A DNA stretch of 64,000 nucleotides. Origin: Azospirillum canadense. GTDB lineage: Bacteria > Pseudomonadota > Alphaproteobacteria > Azospirillales > Azospirillaceae. Below the pieces are notes generated by a model. The model saw only the letters and a list, made by a program, of their open reading frames with translations. It was not told where the DNA came from and did not search any database. Shown piece after piece: positions 1-9,552 of the stretch. Location of the stretch: the NCBI RefSeq assembly GCF_025961225.1, contig NZ_JAOQNG010000001.1, forward strand, positions 1,401,001-1,465,000, in the 5' to 3' direction. The position numbers and the translations under genes were made by a program. Each line of letters opens with the position of its first letter. Position 1 is the first letter of the stretch.

Positions 1-458
1 GCGACGTAGCCGTCTTCCGTCAGCTGGTTGTTGCGCAGCACGGTGCGGAACAGCGCCGGGTCGAACTGGCCCTGCGGGTTGCGGAAGGCCGGTTCGTCGC
101 CGATGCGCAGCCGGACGACGTCCGGACCGACGGCGATGCCCAGGTCGCGGGCCGCTTGGTCGTACAGCGCGCGCTGCACGAGCGCCGACAGCGACTGGTC
201 CAGCAGGCCGAACTGGCGCGCCTGCTCGGCCGTCAGGTTGCCGCCGAACATCGGGCGCAGCCGCTCCATCTGGCGGCGGAACTCCTGGTCCAGCTCGACG
301 CGGTCGATGTCCACCTTGCCGACCGACGCGACGGTGCTGGAGACGCCGCCTTTGCGGATCATGTCGCCGATGCCCCAGATTCCGAAGCTGAGGATCAGGA
401 GCACGAACAGGATCTTGACGATCCACGAACCGGCGTAATTGCGGATGAACTGAAGCAT
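1..458 (-). CDS. ppiD: Peptidyl-prolyl cis-trans isomerase D (PpiD/SurA-type), C-terminus cut by window edge
   Basis: Reading the minus strand from the ATG at 456-458 gives about 152 codons that run off the window start. The protein opens MLQFIRNYAG, followed by one hydrophobic membrane anchor (WIVKILFVLLILSFGIWGIG) and then a SurA_N-like helical region with the pattern VDRVELDQEFRRQMERLRP. PpiD is an inner-membrane-anchored periplasmic foldase chaperone; the parvulin domain would lie beyond the window. It diverges from tpiA, with 239 bp between the two starts. The family call rests on the anchor plus SurA_N-like segment; the catalytic domain itself cannot be seen. Confidence 0.85.
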   Translation of the reverse strand, partial: MLQFIRNYAGSWIVKILFVLLILSFGIWGIGDMIRKGGVSSTVASVGKVDIDRVELDQEFRRQMERLRPMFGGNLTAEQARQFGLLDQSLSALVQRALYDQAARDLGIAVGPDVVRLRIGDEPAFRNPQGQFDPALFRTVLRNNQLTEDGYV

Positions 459-697
459 GGGACCCGAATGAGAGCGCGAAATTCGGCCGGTCGGCCGGGC
501 GGGGCATCATAGGCACCCCGCGAAAGCCCGGCAACACCCCATTTCCCCCGTCATTTCGCCCCGGAAGTGGCGGCCGGAAAGGTGGATTCGCCAGCGGATT
601 CGGATAGGTGGAAAATGCCCGCGCGGCTTGCTAGACAGGGTCCGCACTTCGCCAAAACAACCGAACACCAACCAATAATTCCGGAGGACCGAACCCG

Positions 698-1453
698 ATG
701 ACCGCTCGCCGCAAGCTGATCGCCGGAAACTGGAAGATGAACGGCCTGAAGGCCGACGGGCTGGATCTCGCCTCCGACCTCGCGGGGCGGCTGAAGGGGG
801 CGGGCGCCGTCGCCTTCGACATGCTGGTCTGCCCGCCCTTCCCGCTGCTGTTCCCGGTCCACGAGGCCATCGCCGACAGCCCCCTGGCGCTGGGCGCCCA
901 GGACTGCCACGCCGAGACCTCCGGCGCCCACACCGGCGACGTCAGCCCGGTGATGCTGAAGGACGCAGGCTGCCGCTTCGTCATCCTCGGCCATTCGGAG
1001 CGCCGCGCCGACCACGGCGAAACCGACGCGGAGATCGCCGCCAAGGCGGTGGCCGCCCACAAGGAAGGCCTGGTCGCCATCATTTGCGTCGGCGAGACGG
1101 AAGCGCAACGCGACGCGGGCCAAGCGAACGCCGTGGTGTCCACCCAGCTGAAGGGCTCGATCCCCAAAGGCGCCACCGCCGCCAACACGGTCATCGCCTA
1201 CGAGCCGGTGTGGGCCATCGGCACGGGGAAGACCGCGACGCCGGACGACGTGAAGGCGATGCACGCCCACATCCGCGCGGAGCTGGACGGCAAGGTCACG
1301 GAACCGGGCGCCGTGCGCATCCTCTACGGCGGCTCGGTCAAGCCCAGCAACGCGGCGGAGCTGATGGCGGTGGACAACGTGGACGGCGCGCTGGTCGGCG
1401 GCGCGTCGCTGAAGGCGGACGATTTCTGGGCCATCGGCGTCAGTTGCCGCTAG
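698..1453 (+). CDS. tpiA: Triosephosphate isomerase
   Basis: TpiA interconverts dihydroxyacetone phosphate and glyceraldehyde 3-phosphate in glycolysis/gluconeogenesis. The 251-aa length is normal for the family. The substrate-binding Lys13 lies in NWKMN, the electrophilic His99 in ILGHSERR, and the catalytic Glu169 in [11 protein letters not shown]; the phosphate-binding LYGGSVKP and GALVGGASL motifs are near the C-terminus. A GGAGG-type ribosome site precedes the ATG (aattccggaggaccgaaccc). It is followed by secG and pyrG, a conserved alphaproteobacterial order. The intact active site makes this call very secure. Confidence 0.98.
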   Translation: MTARRKLIAGNWKMNGLKADGLDLASDLAGRLKGAGAVAFDMLVCPPFPLLFPVHEAIADSPLALGAQDCHAETSGAHTGDVSPVMLKDAGCRFVILGHSERRADHGETDAEIAAKAVAAHKEGLVAIICVGETEAQRDAGQANAVVSTQLKGSIPKGATAANTVIAYEPVWAIGTGKTATPDDVKAMHAHIRAELDGKVTEPGAVRILYGGSVKPSNAAELMAVDNVDGALVGGASLKADDFWAIGVSCR

Positions 1454-1487
1454 CATATCGGACCGGTCCGCGCTAAAAACGATGGGC

Positions 1488-1523
1488 GCGCGCCACGGGC
1501 CCCTACCAAGGTCCGTGGCGCGC
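1488..1523 (+). terminator. GC-rich hairpin after tpiA
   Basis: An 11-bp perfect stem (gcgcgccacgg paired with ccgtggcgcgc) encloses a 14-nt loop just after the tpiA stop. It is not followed by a clear T-run, so it may be a weak or Rho-assisted terminator, or only an mRNA-stabilising structure between tpiA and secG. Confidence 0.45.
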
Positions 1524-1614
1524 TGTTGGTTTGGGCGATCCTTTGGGGTCGCCCCTCGCTGCGTTGGGCGGTCCTTAGGGGCCGCCTTGGGATGGGCTCA
1601 AGGGAACGGGTTGC

Positions 1615-1947
1615 ATGGAATCGGTGATTCTGGTCATTCACCTGCTGATCGCTCTGGCGCTCGTCGGGGTCATCCTGATCCAGCGTTCGGAAGGCGGCGG
1701 TCTCGGCATCGGCGGCGGCAACATGGGCGGCATGATGACCACCCGCGGCACCGCCAACCTGCTGACGCGGACCACGGGCATCCTGGCCGGCTGCTTCATG
1801 GCGACCAGCCTGATCCTGGCGATCATGGCGGGGGCGCACACCCAGCCGGCCTCGATCATCGACACCATGCCGGCCCAGCCGGCGGCTCCGGCCGCACCCG
1901 CCCAGCCGGCGGCGCCGGCGCAGCCCGCCCCGCCCGTCGCCCAGTAA
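1615..1947 (+). CDS. secG: Preprotein translocase subunit SecG
   Basis: SecG is the small, non-essential subunit of the SecYEG inner-membrane protein channel. The 110-aa protein has two transmembrane segments (residues ~4-22 and ~55-75) separated by the conserved glycine-rich cytoplasmic loop that starts IQRSEGGGLGIGGG, the SecG hallmark. The C-terminal third is an Ala/Pro repeat tail (PAAPAAPAQPAAPAQ), common in alphaproteobacterial SecG. It sits between tpiA and pyrG in the usual order and is followed by a strong intrinsic terminator. Confidence 0.95.
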   Translation: MESVILVIHLLIALALVGVILIQRSEGGGLGIGGGNMGGMMTTRGTANLLTRTTGILAGCFMATSLILAIMAGAHTQPASIIDTMPAQPAAPAAPAQPAAPAQPAPPVAQ

Positions 1948-1973
1948 CGACGGCGCGGCACGGTCGGGTCTGA

Positions 1974-3722
<1,749 letters not shown>

Positions 3723-3808
3723 GTCGCCAACGGTGCTGACCTGAACGGACGGGGGAGTTGATGACTCCCCCGCGTGCTCCAGATTCCGGGTCTTGAGGCT
3801 ATAGTGAG

Positions 3809-3839
3809 AACGGCGGCCGAGCCAACGGCCGCCGTTTTT
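3809..3839 (+). terminator. Intrinsic terminator after pyrG
   Basis: A perfect 10-bp stem (aacggcggcc/ggccgccgtt) with an 8-nt loop ends in a T-run. A second hairpin without a T-run (gggggagt/actccccc, 3751-3771) lies between it and the pyrG stop. Confidence 0.88.
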
Positions 3840-3884
3840 GCGCGTTGAGGGCTGGAAACCAAAAGAACGGAAAGGGGTACGGGC

Positions 3885-4583
3885 ATGACCGACATCAGCA
3901 TCCAGGCCGCGGACGGCGGCAGCTTCTCGGCCTATGTGGCGAAGCCGGTCAAGGGTGGCCAAGCGCCGGCCATCGTGGTCATCCAGGAAATCTTCGGTGT
4001 GAACAAGGTCATGCGCGACCTGTGCGACGGCTTCGCCGCGCAGGGCTACCTGGCCGTTTGCCCCGACCTGTTCTGGCGGCAACAGCCGGGCATCCAGCTG
4101 ACCGACAAGACGCAGGAGGAATGGAACCGCGCCTTCGAGCTGCTGAACGGCATGGACCAGGACAAGGCCGTGGACGACATCAAGGCCACCCTCGCCTGGG
4201 CACGCCAGAGCCCGGACTGCACAGGGAAGGTCGGCTCGGTTGGCTACTGCCTCGGCGGGCGGCTGGCCTTCATGGTGGCGACACGTTCCGATTCGGACGC
4301 CAACGTCAGCTACTACGGCATCATGCTCGACGCCCTGACCGGCGAGGTGCCGAACATCAAGAAGCCGCTCCTGATGCACATCGCGGAGCAGGACAAGTTC
4401 GTCCCGCCGGAGGCGCGGGAGACGGTGCTGGCCGCGGTGAAGGGCAACCCGAACGTCACCGCCCACGTCTATCCCGGTGTGAACCATGCCTTCGCCCGCG
4501 TCGGCGGCGAGCACTACGACCAGCAAACCGCCGACCTCGCCAACGGGCGCACGGCTGCCTTCTTCAAGCAGCATCTGGGTTGA
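3885..4583 (+). CDS. Dienelactone hydrolase family protein
   Basis: This is a 232-aa alpha/beta-hydrolase of the carboxymethylenebutenolidase (DLH) family, expected in the cytoplasm. The family's Cys nucleophile is visible in VGSVGYCLGGRLAF, the Asp region in HIAEQDKFVPPEA, and the His in YPGVNHAFARVG; IQEIFGVN near residue 33 is the conserved oxyanion/Glu segment. The start has a good ribosome site (gaaaggggtacggg). Its substrate cannot be read from sequence: no ring-cleavage genes are nearby, and the gene is inserted between pyrG and kdsA. Confidence 0.88.
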   Translation: MTDISIQAADGGSFSAYVAKPVKGGQAPAIVVIQEIFGVNKVMRDLCDGFAAQGYLAVCPDLFWRQQPGIQLTDKTQEEWNRAFELLNGMDQDKAVDDIKATLAWARQSPDCTGKVGSVGYCLGGRLAFMVATRSDSDANVSYYGIMLDALTGEVPNIKKPLLMHIAEQDKFVPPEARETVLAAVKGNPNVTAHVYPGVNHAFARVGGEHYDQQTADLANGRTAAFFKQHLG

Positions 4584-4618
4584 CCCGGATCCCCACTTTC
4601 TGTGATTGAGAGACGAGG

Positions 4619-4651
4619 GCGAGAGGGCGTATGCCCTCTCGCATCGCTTTT
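4619..4651 (+). terminator. Hairpin just upstream of kdsA (terminator or leader)
   Basis: A 10-bp perfect stem (gcgagagggc/gccctctcgc) with a gtat tetraloop spans 4619-4642, followed by catcgctttt. It looks like a terminator for the preceding hydrolase gene, yet it ends only about 12 bp before the kdsA start codon region, so it would lie inside any kdsA transcript that starts upstream. Confidence 0.55.
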
Positions 4652-4662
4652 GGGAGCATGAG

Positions 4663-5490
4663 ATGACCACCGCCAAGACCGTCCAGATCGGCAACCTGAC
4701 CATCGCCAACGACCGGCCCTTCACGCTCATCGCCGGGCCGTGCCAGATGGAAAGCCGCGAGCACGCGCTGGAAACGGCGGCGGCGATCGTCGAGATGACG
4801 GGCAAGCTGGGCATCGGCCTGATTTACAAGTCCTCCTTCGACAAGGCGAACCGCACCTCCATCAGCACGGCGCGTGGCCTGGGCATGGACAAGGCGCTGC
4901 CGATCTTCGCCGAGATCCGCGAACGCTTCGGCTGCCCGGTGATCACCGACGTGCACGAGCCCGACCAGTGCGCCGCGGTGGCCGAGGCGGTGGACGTGCT
5001 GCAGATTCCGGCTTTTCTCTGCCGCCAGACCGACCTGCTGATCGCGGCGGCCAAGACCGGCCGTGCGGTGAACGTGAAGAAGGGCCAGTTCCTGGCGCCC
5101 TGGGACATGAAGAACGTCGCGGCGAAGCTCGTCGCCTCGGGCAACGAGCGCGTGCTGCTGTGCGAGCGAGGCGCCAGCTTCGGCTACAACACGCTGGTGT
5201 CGGACATGCGCGCCCTGCCGATCATGGCGGAGACCGGCTTCCCGGTGGTGTTCGACGCGACTCACTCCGTCCAGCAGCCGGGCGGGCAGGGGACGACGTC
5301 GGGCGGCCAGCGCGAGTTCGTGCCGGTGCTGGCCCGCGCCGCCATCGCGGTCGGCGTTGCCGCCGTCTTCATGGAGACGCACGAGAACCCGGATTGCGCG
5401 CCCAGCGACGGCCCGAACATGGTCCCGCTGAAGGACATGCCGGCCCTGCTAGCCCGGCTCCAGGCCTTCGACCGGCTGGCGAAGATGTAA
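4663..5490 (+). CDS. kdsA: 3-deoxy-8-phosphooctulonate synthase (KDO8P synthase)
   Basis: KdsA condenses phosphoenolpyruvate with arabinose 5-phosphate, making the Kdo precursor for lipopolysaccharide. The protein is 275 aa. The signature [11 protein letters not shown] lies near the N-terminus, [11 protein letters not shown] binds substrate, and [24 protein letters not shown] and [12 protein letters not shown] follow in family order. I chose the ATG at 4663 ([10 protein letters not shown]) because an upstream in-frame ATG at 4606 lies inside the leader hairpin and adds a non-conserved 19-residue extension. kdsA often follows pyrG in alphaproteobacteria; here a hydrolase gene intervenes. Confidence 0.97.
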   Translation: MTTAKTVQIGNLTIANDRPFTLIAGPCQMESREHALETAAAIVEMTGKLGIGLIYKSSFDKANRTSISTARGLGMDKALPIFAEIRERFGCPVITDVHEPDQCAAVAEAVDVLQIPAFLCRQTDLLIAAAKTGRAVNVKKGQFLAPWDMKNVAAKLVASGNERVLLCERGASFGYNTLVSDMRALPIMAETGFPVVFDATHSVQQPGGQGTTSGGQREFVPVLARAAIAVGVAAVFMETHENPDCAPSDGPNMVPLKDMPALLARLQAFDRLAKM

Positions 5491-5620
5491 ACGGAAAGCG
5501 CGTCGGGCGGCAGCTGCGACAGTGTGACGCGCTAAATTCCACAAGAGTCATATTCGGTTAGGTTGTTGATGGCTCGCCCGAAGATTAGCATTCCGGCATA
5601 TAGATTTGCTGGAGGTGCTC

Positions 5621-5956
5621 ATGCTTACGCCTGTGCAGGCAGCCATCGCTAAAGGAATGCGCGCTCGTGGTGAGTTCAACCATCACATTGCGGCGTGGTT
5701 GGATACCAACCAAGGTCGGCCTGCCGAACTTAATACTGGAGAGGAATATCCAAATATTCAGCCTGCTCTGCCGCAATGTCTTCCTCCAAGGGGGACGCCA
5801 GTCGGCCACCTTCGTTACGCTGTGACGACAATGCGTACGTTGCAAACTATGATTCATCAGGGACGATCGACAGAAGAACTGCGACCTGCCATTGAAGAGT
5901 TTCTATCGAACGTTACTGGCGGTACGAATTTCTTCGACGGTCAAGGATTCCTGTGA
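5621..5956 (+). CDS. Small helix-turn-helix-like hypothetical protein in a low-GC patch
   Basis: This 111-aa protein is not firmly recognised. Residues ~3-36 (AIAKGMRARGEFNHHIAAWL followed by DTNQGRPAELNTG) read like a short helix-turn-helix used by small phage or plasmid proteins, where a residue of the recognition helix is followed by NxGR. The start at 5621 is set by a perfect ggaggt ribosome site 4 nt upstream; an in-frame start at 5606 lacks one. The gene is about 50% G+C, well below its neighbours, with codon use to match (AAT, TTA-rich), which suggests recent acquisition. It converges with the VWA gene at 5998. Confidence 0.6.
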   Translation: MLTPVQAAIAKGMRARGEFNHHIAAWLDTNQGRPAELNTGEEYPNIQPALPQCLPPRGTPVGHLRYAVTTMRTLQTMIHQGRSTEELRPAIEEFLSNVTGGTNFFDGQGFL

Positions 5957-5997
5957 GTTCGAATTCATTCGACTGCGGAACTAAAGGAAGCTGAAAT

Positions 5998-6720
5998 TTA
6001 TGGACGCTCCGCGGTCTGCATGGCCGCGGGGCGATTCTCGGTGATCTCCCAGATGAGCTTGTCGAGGAGGGCGCGGCCGAAGCTCTCCACGCGGTCGGCA
6101 ACCGCCACGAAGGCGGACGGCCCGCCGATGACGTGCGCCGCGAAATAGTCGGCCAGCCACGGCACCTCGTCGAGGATGACCAGCCCGTTGACGGTGATCC
6201 CCTGGGCTAGGATGCGCTCGCGCGCCGCGTCGGGCGTGATGCCGATGTTGTTGTAGCCGTTGCTGACGATGTCGATGACCCGCCGCGGCCCGCCCTCACC
6301 GGCGCTGCGGAACAGCCCGGCCGCGTTCAGCATGGCGGCACCGATCCCCGTGCTGCCGCGCAAGGGGCGGCGGGGCAGGGCGTCGATGGCGGCGGCGAAC
6401 CTCGCGGCCCCCGCGGGATCGGCGACTTCCGTCCAGGGGATCAGGACGCGGAAGGCCGACGGGTCCGACCATTGCACCAGCGTCACGGCGATCCCGCCGC
6501 TTTGGCCGCTGATCGCCTCCACCAGTTTGGTGTCCCGGAAGGCGGCGGCGTGGCCGCGCAGCTGGAAATCGAACAGGTCGCCGTCGACGCTGGTCGACGC
6601 GTCGATCGCCAGCACCAGTTCGAGCGCCGCCGAACCCTGGGCCCGGCCGTCGCCGGCCCACGTCAGGGCGGCAAGCGCGAGAATTGCGGCGATGAAGGAC
6701 CTGCCGATGCGCGAATCCAT
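5998..6720 (-). CDS. DUF1194 / VWA-domain exported protein
   Basis: The 240-aa protein has an N-terminal signal peptide (MDSRIGRSFIAAILALAALT then cleavage near GRAQG) and a von Willebrand factor A-like fold. The metal-ion adhesion motif DxSxS is present in LAIDASTSVDG, and IDIVSNGYNNIG and VNGLVILDE are typical of DUF1194. It is therefore probably periplasmic or secreted and may bind a protein partner. Its role is unknown. In-frame starts at 6738 and 6762 are possible; 6720 gives the cleanest signal peptide. It diverges from the helix-hairpin-helix gene. Confidence 0.8.
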   Translation of the reverse strand: MDSRIGRSFIAAILALAALTWAGDGRAQGSAALELVLAIDASTSVDGDLFDFQLRGHAAAFRDTKLVEAISGQSGGIAVTLVQWSDPSAFRVLIPWTEVADPAGAARFAAAIDALPRRPLRGSTGIGAAMLNAAGLFRSAGEGGPRRVIDIVSNGYNNIGITPDAARERILAQGITVNGLVILDEVPWLADYFAAHVIGGPSAFVAVADRVESFGRALLDKLIWEITENRPAAMQTAERP

Positions 6721-6843
6721 GCCGTAGGGAACGTCCATCGGCCTCAGACGTTGCCTTGGCATCGCGAACGCCGTGCTTACGGTGGAGCGTTCGCGGGCAT
6801 CCCCGTGGGAAAACCCCGGGGTGCACCAGACATGGAGGATGCC

Positions 6844-7287
6844 ATGAAGCTGACCCGCCTGTGCGCCGTCGCCGCCATCGGAGCCCTGCTCGCCGTTCCG
6901 GCGCTGGCCCAATCGACGACGACCAGCCCCTCCACCACCAACCGGACGGCGCCGCCGATGGCACCGCCGACGCCCCAGGCCAAACCGGTTCCGCCGGCGA
7001 CCAGCGGCTCGACGGCCCCGTCCTCCACGATGGGCACCGGCGCCTCGACCTCGAAGTCGTCGAAGGTCATCGACATCAACACCGCCAGCAAGGACGAGCT
7101 GATGACCCTGCCGGGCATCGGCGAGGCACGGTCCGACGCCATCGTCAAGAACCGCCCCTACCGCTCCAAGGACGAGCTGGTCAGCAAGAAGATCGTGCCG
7201 TCCAACGTTTATACCGGCATCAAGGACCAGATCGCAGCCGTCGGCGGTTCCAAGAACACCGCGTCCGCCACGACGAAGAAGCAGTAG
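6844..7287 (+). CDS. Exported helix-hairpin-helix (ComEA-like) protein
   Basis: The 147-aa protein has a signal peptide (MKLTRLCAVAAIGALLAVPA, cleavage after LAQ), a ~45-residue Thr/Pro/Ser-rich linker, and a ComEA-type helix-hairpin-helix: IDINTASKDELMTLPGIG at residues ~79-96. ComEA binds double-stranded DNA in the periplasm during uptake, but short versions like this are widespread and often of unknown role; no other competence gene is nearby. The ATG at 6844 has ggagg 5 nt upstream. The gene ends just before a palindromic repeat. Confidence 0.85.
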   Translation: MKLTRLCAVAAIGALLAVPALAQSTTTSPSTTNRTAPPMAPPTPQAKPVPPATSGSTAPSSTMGTGASTSKSSKVIDINTASKDELMTLPGIGEARSDAIVKNRPYRSKDELVSKKIVPSNVYTGIKDQIAAVGGSKNTASATTKKQ

Positions 7288-7290
7288 AAC

Positions 7291-7375
7291 GAATCGTAGG
7301 TTGGGTGAAGGCGCAGCCGCAACCCAACATCGTCCCTACGGCGACGTGTTTTGGGCTTCACCCAACCGACGATTC
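7291..7375. repeat. MITE-like palindromic repeat, copy 1
   Basis: An 85-bp element has near-perfect 20-bp terminal inverted repeats: gaatcgtaggttgggtgaag at 7291-7310 and its complement at 7356-7375, with one mismatch. It carries no coding capacity. It fills the gap between two convergent genes, and its right end overlaps the pqqE stop codon. A related copy lies at 59238-59323. It may act as a bidirectional terminator. Confidence 0.8.
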
Positions 7376-8483
7376 ACAGGCTGAAGCTGCGATAGGTGAA
7401 CGGCACCTCCGCCGTGCCGCCGTCCGCAGAGGTGATGCCGGCGAGCAGCCCGTGATGCTCCGACAGGTCGCAGACCGGGTCGGCGTTGTCGGCGTTGCCG
7501 GTCAATGCCATGGCCTGGCAGCGGCAGCCGCCCCAGTCGACCTCCTTCTGGTCGCAGGACCGGCAGCGCGCCGGCATCCAGTCGGTGCCGCGGTAGCGCT
7601 GGAAAGCCGCGGAGTTCGCCCAGATGTCGGCCAGCGGACGCTCCGTCACCCGGTCGAAGGTCAGGCCGGGGATGGTCTCGGCGGCGTGGCAGGGCAGGAC
7701 CGCGCCGCTGGGGTTGATGTTCAGGAACTTGCGGCCCCAGCCGCCCATGCAGGCCTTCGGGCGCTTGCCGTAATAGTCCGGCACGACGTAATCGACGACG
7801 AGTCGGCCCTTCAGCTCCGGCAGGCGGGCGCGGACGCGCTCGTCCATGCGGATCAGCTGCTCGTGCGTCGGCATAAGCGCGCCGCGGTTCTTCAGCGCCC
7901 AGCCGTAATACTGGACGTTGGCGATCTCGATGCGCCCGGCCCTGAGGCCCAGCGCCAAGTCGATGAAATCATCCACCCGGTCGATGTTGTGGCGCTGGAC
8001 GATGGCGTTGACGGTCAGCGCCAGCCCCAGGTCGGTGACGTCCCGCGCCACCTCCAGCTTCTTCGGGTGCCCGCCAGGGAAGCCGCTGATCAACTCCGCC
8101 TTGTCCGCTACCGTGTCCTGGAAGCCGATCTGAACGTGCTGGAGCCCGGCGTTGCGCAGCCGCTCCAGCCGCGCCCGGTCGAGCAGGACCGCGGAGGTGA
8201 TCAGGTTGACGTAGAGCCCGGCCCCGGTCGCGTGGGCGACGAGCGTCTCCAGATCCTTGCGCGCCGTCGGCTCCCCGCCGGAGAAATGGACCTGGATCAC
8301 GCCCATGTCCGCGGCCTGATCCAGCACCCGGCACCAAGTGGCCGTGTCCAGTTCCCGGCTCGCCGGGTCGAGTTGCAGCGGGTTGGAGCAGTAGGCGCAG
8401 CGCAGAGGGCAGCGGTGCGTCAGCTCCGCCAGGATCGCCAGCGGTGGTTCAAGGACCGTTCCGGTGCTGCAATGGGCCGTCAT
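7374..8483 (-). CDS. pqqE: PQQ biosynthesis radical SAM enzyme PqqE
   Basis: PqqE forms the Glu-Tyr carbon-carbon crosslink in the PqqA peptide, the first step of pyrroloquinoline quinone synthesis. The 369-aa protein has the radical SAM cluster motif CPLRCAYC (Cys25, Cys29, Cys32), the FSGGEPTARKD SAM-binding segment, and C-terminal SPASM-domain cysteines (KACMGGWG, VLPCHAAE, CRSCDQKE, GGCRC, DPVCDLS) for auxiliary iron-sulfur clusters. Its ATG overlaps the pqqD stop by 4 bp, showing translational coupling. It is the last gene of the operon and its stop lies inside the palindromic repeat. Confidence 0.97.
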   Translation of the reverse strand: MTAHCSTGTVLEPPLAILAELTHRCPLRCAYCSNPLQLDPASRELDTATWCRVLDQAADMGVIQVHFSGGEPTARKDLETLVAHATGAGLYVNLITSAVLLDRARLERLRNAGLQHVQIGFQDTVADKAELISGFPGGHPKKLEVARDVTDLGLALTVNAIVQRHNIDRVDDFIDLALGLRAGRIEIANVQYYGWALKNRGALMPTHEQLIRMDERVRARLPELKGRLVVDYVVPDYYGKRPKACMGGWGRKFLNINPSGAVLPCHAAETIPGLTFDRVTERPLADIWANSAAFQRYRGTDWMPARCRSCDQKEVDWGGCRCQAMALTGNADNADPVCDLSEHHGLLAGITSADGGTAEVPFTYRSFSL

Positions 8484-8779
8484 CGGGTCAGGAATCCCTT
8501 TGCGATCATGTCGGCCAGAACCTCCCGCACGTCCGCCGCGATCTCCGTGCGGGGGGCGTCGAACTGCGCGGCGAGCGCGTCGATGGCCTCGGCCACTGTC
8601 ACCGGCGGCTGCCCCGTCGTCGCCCGCACCACCTCCAGCGCCACCTCGTCCAGGATCAGCACGCGCTCCGGCCCCAGAAGCTGCCAGTGGTTGCGCACCC
8701 GGTCCTGGCGGAGCATGACGCCGGGCGCCAGCCGCACCCGGTCGTCCTCCCCGACCGACATCTCCTGTGGCGCCGTCAT
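8480..8779 (-). CDS. pqqD: PQQ biosynthesis peptide chaperone PqqD
   Basis: PqqD binds the PqqA peptide and presents it to PqqE. The 99-aa length and the pattern VRLAPGVMLRQDRVRNHWQL, then VLILDEVALEVV and AAQFDAPRTEIAADVREVL, match the small winged-helix PqqD/RRE fold. The start at 8779 overlaps the pqqC stop by 4 bp (ATGA) and its own stop overlaps pqqE the same way, so the three are translated as a coupled set. Confidence 0.95.
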   Translation of the reverse strand: MTAPQEMSVGEDDRVRLAPGVMLRQDRVRNHWQLLGPERVLILDEVALEVVRATTGQPPVTVAEAIDALAAQFDAPRTEIAADVREVLADMIAKGFLTR

Positions 8780-9552
8780 CGCGTGTAGACCGGCGGCTCC
8801 ATGTCGTCCGGCACGAAGGCGCCGGGCGGGATGAGGCCGGGGGACACATAGGCGTGGTGCAGCGCGTCCAGCTGGGCCCACAGCAGCTCCGCCTTATGGC
8901 GCAGGGCGGCGATGACCTGCTGCTGCTGCTCCGCGGTGCGGGCGTTCTCCAGGACGTATTCCAGCCCGAACTCCACGTCGCGCGGCGCCTCATCCAAGCG
9001 CTTGCGGAAATAGGACAGGGTGGCGTCGTTGGCGAAGGCGTAGTAGGCCTCGAACCCGGCGATGCGCTCCCGGTGGATGGCCGGCGCGAACAGCTCCGTC
9101 AGGGAGGAGGCGATGCCCTCCAGCGTGCTCTTGCTCGCAACGAAGTTGACATAGCTGTCCACGGCGTAGCGCGTGGCCGGCAGGATGCCCTGCAGCGACA
9201 TCACATAGTCGCGGTCGAGTCCCAGCCCGTCGGTCAGGCGCAGCCAGCGCTCGATGCCACCGACCTTGCCTTCCTCGCGCTGCGCTTCCTCGCCGAAGCC
9301 GTCATGGTCCAGCACGCGGCGGATCCAGGCGCGGCGCAGCGCCGGATCGTCCATGCGCGCCATCAGGGACAGGTCCTTCTTCGGGATCGAGACCTGGTAG
9401 TAGAAGCGGTTCAGCGCCCAGGCCTGGACCTGCCCGCGCTTCAGCTTGCCGCCGTGCAGGAGTTTGTGGAACGGGTGCAGGTCGTGGTATTGGCGCTCGC
9501 CGATGGCGCGCAGCTCGCGTTCCAGTTCCTCACGCGACAGCAGTCTGGTCAT
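8776..9552 (-). CDS. pqqC: Pyrroloquinoline-quinone synthase PqqC
   Basis: PqqC performs the last step: ring closure and eight-electron oxidation to PQQ, without a metal cofactor. The 258-aa protein shows the family features HPFHKLLHGGKLKRGQVQAW near the N-terminus, RFYYQVSIPKKD, RRVLDHDGFGEEAQREEGKV and the internal YAVDSYVNFV helix. It belongs to the heme-oxygenase-like fold (TENA/PqqC). Start overlaps the pqqB stop by 4 bp. Confidence 0.97.
   Translation of the reverse strand: MTRLLSREELERELRAIGERQYHDLHPFHKLLHGGKLKRGQVQAWALNRFYYQVSIPKKDLSLMARMDDPALRRAWIRRVLDHDGFGEEAQREEGKVGGIERWLRLTDGLGLDRDYVMSLQGILPATRYAVDSYVNFVASKSTLEGIASSLTELFAPAIHRERIAGFEAYYAFANDATLSYFRKRLDEAPRDVEFGLEYVLENARTAEQQQQVIAALRHKAELLWAQLDALHHAYVSPGLIPPGAFVPDDMEPPVYTR

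Noticed and set aside
3751..3771. Hairpin just after pyrG as the main terminator
   Set aside because: The stem is perfect but no T-run follows; the hairpin at 3809-3839 with a T-run is the better terminator.
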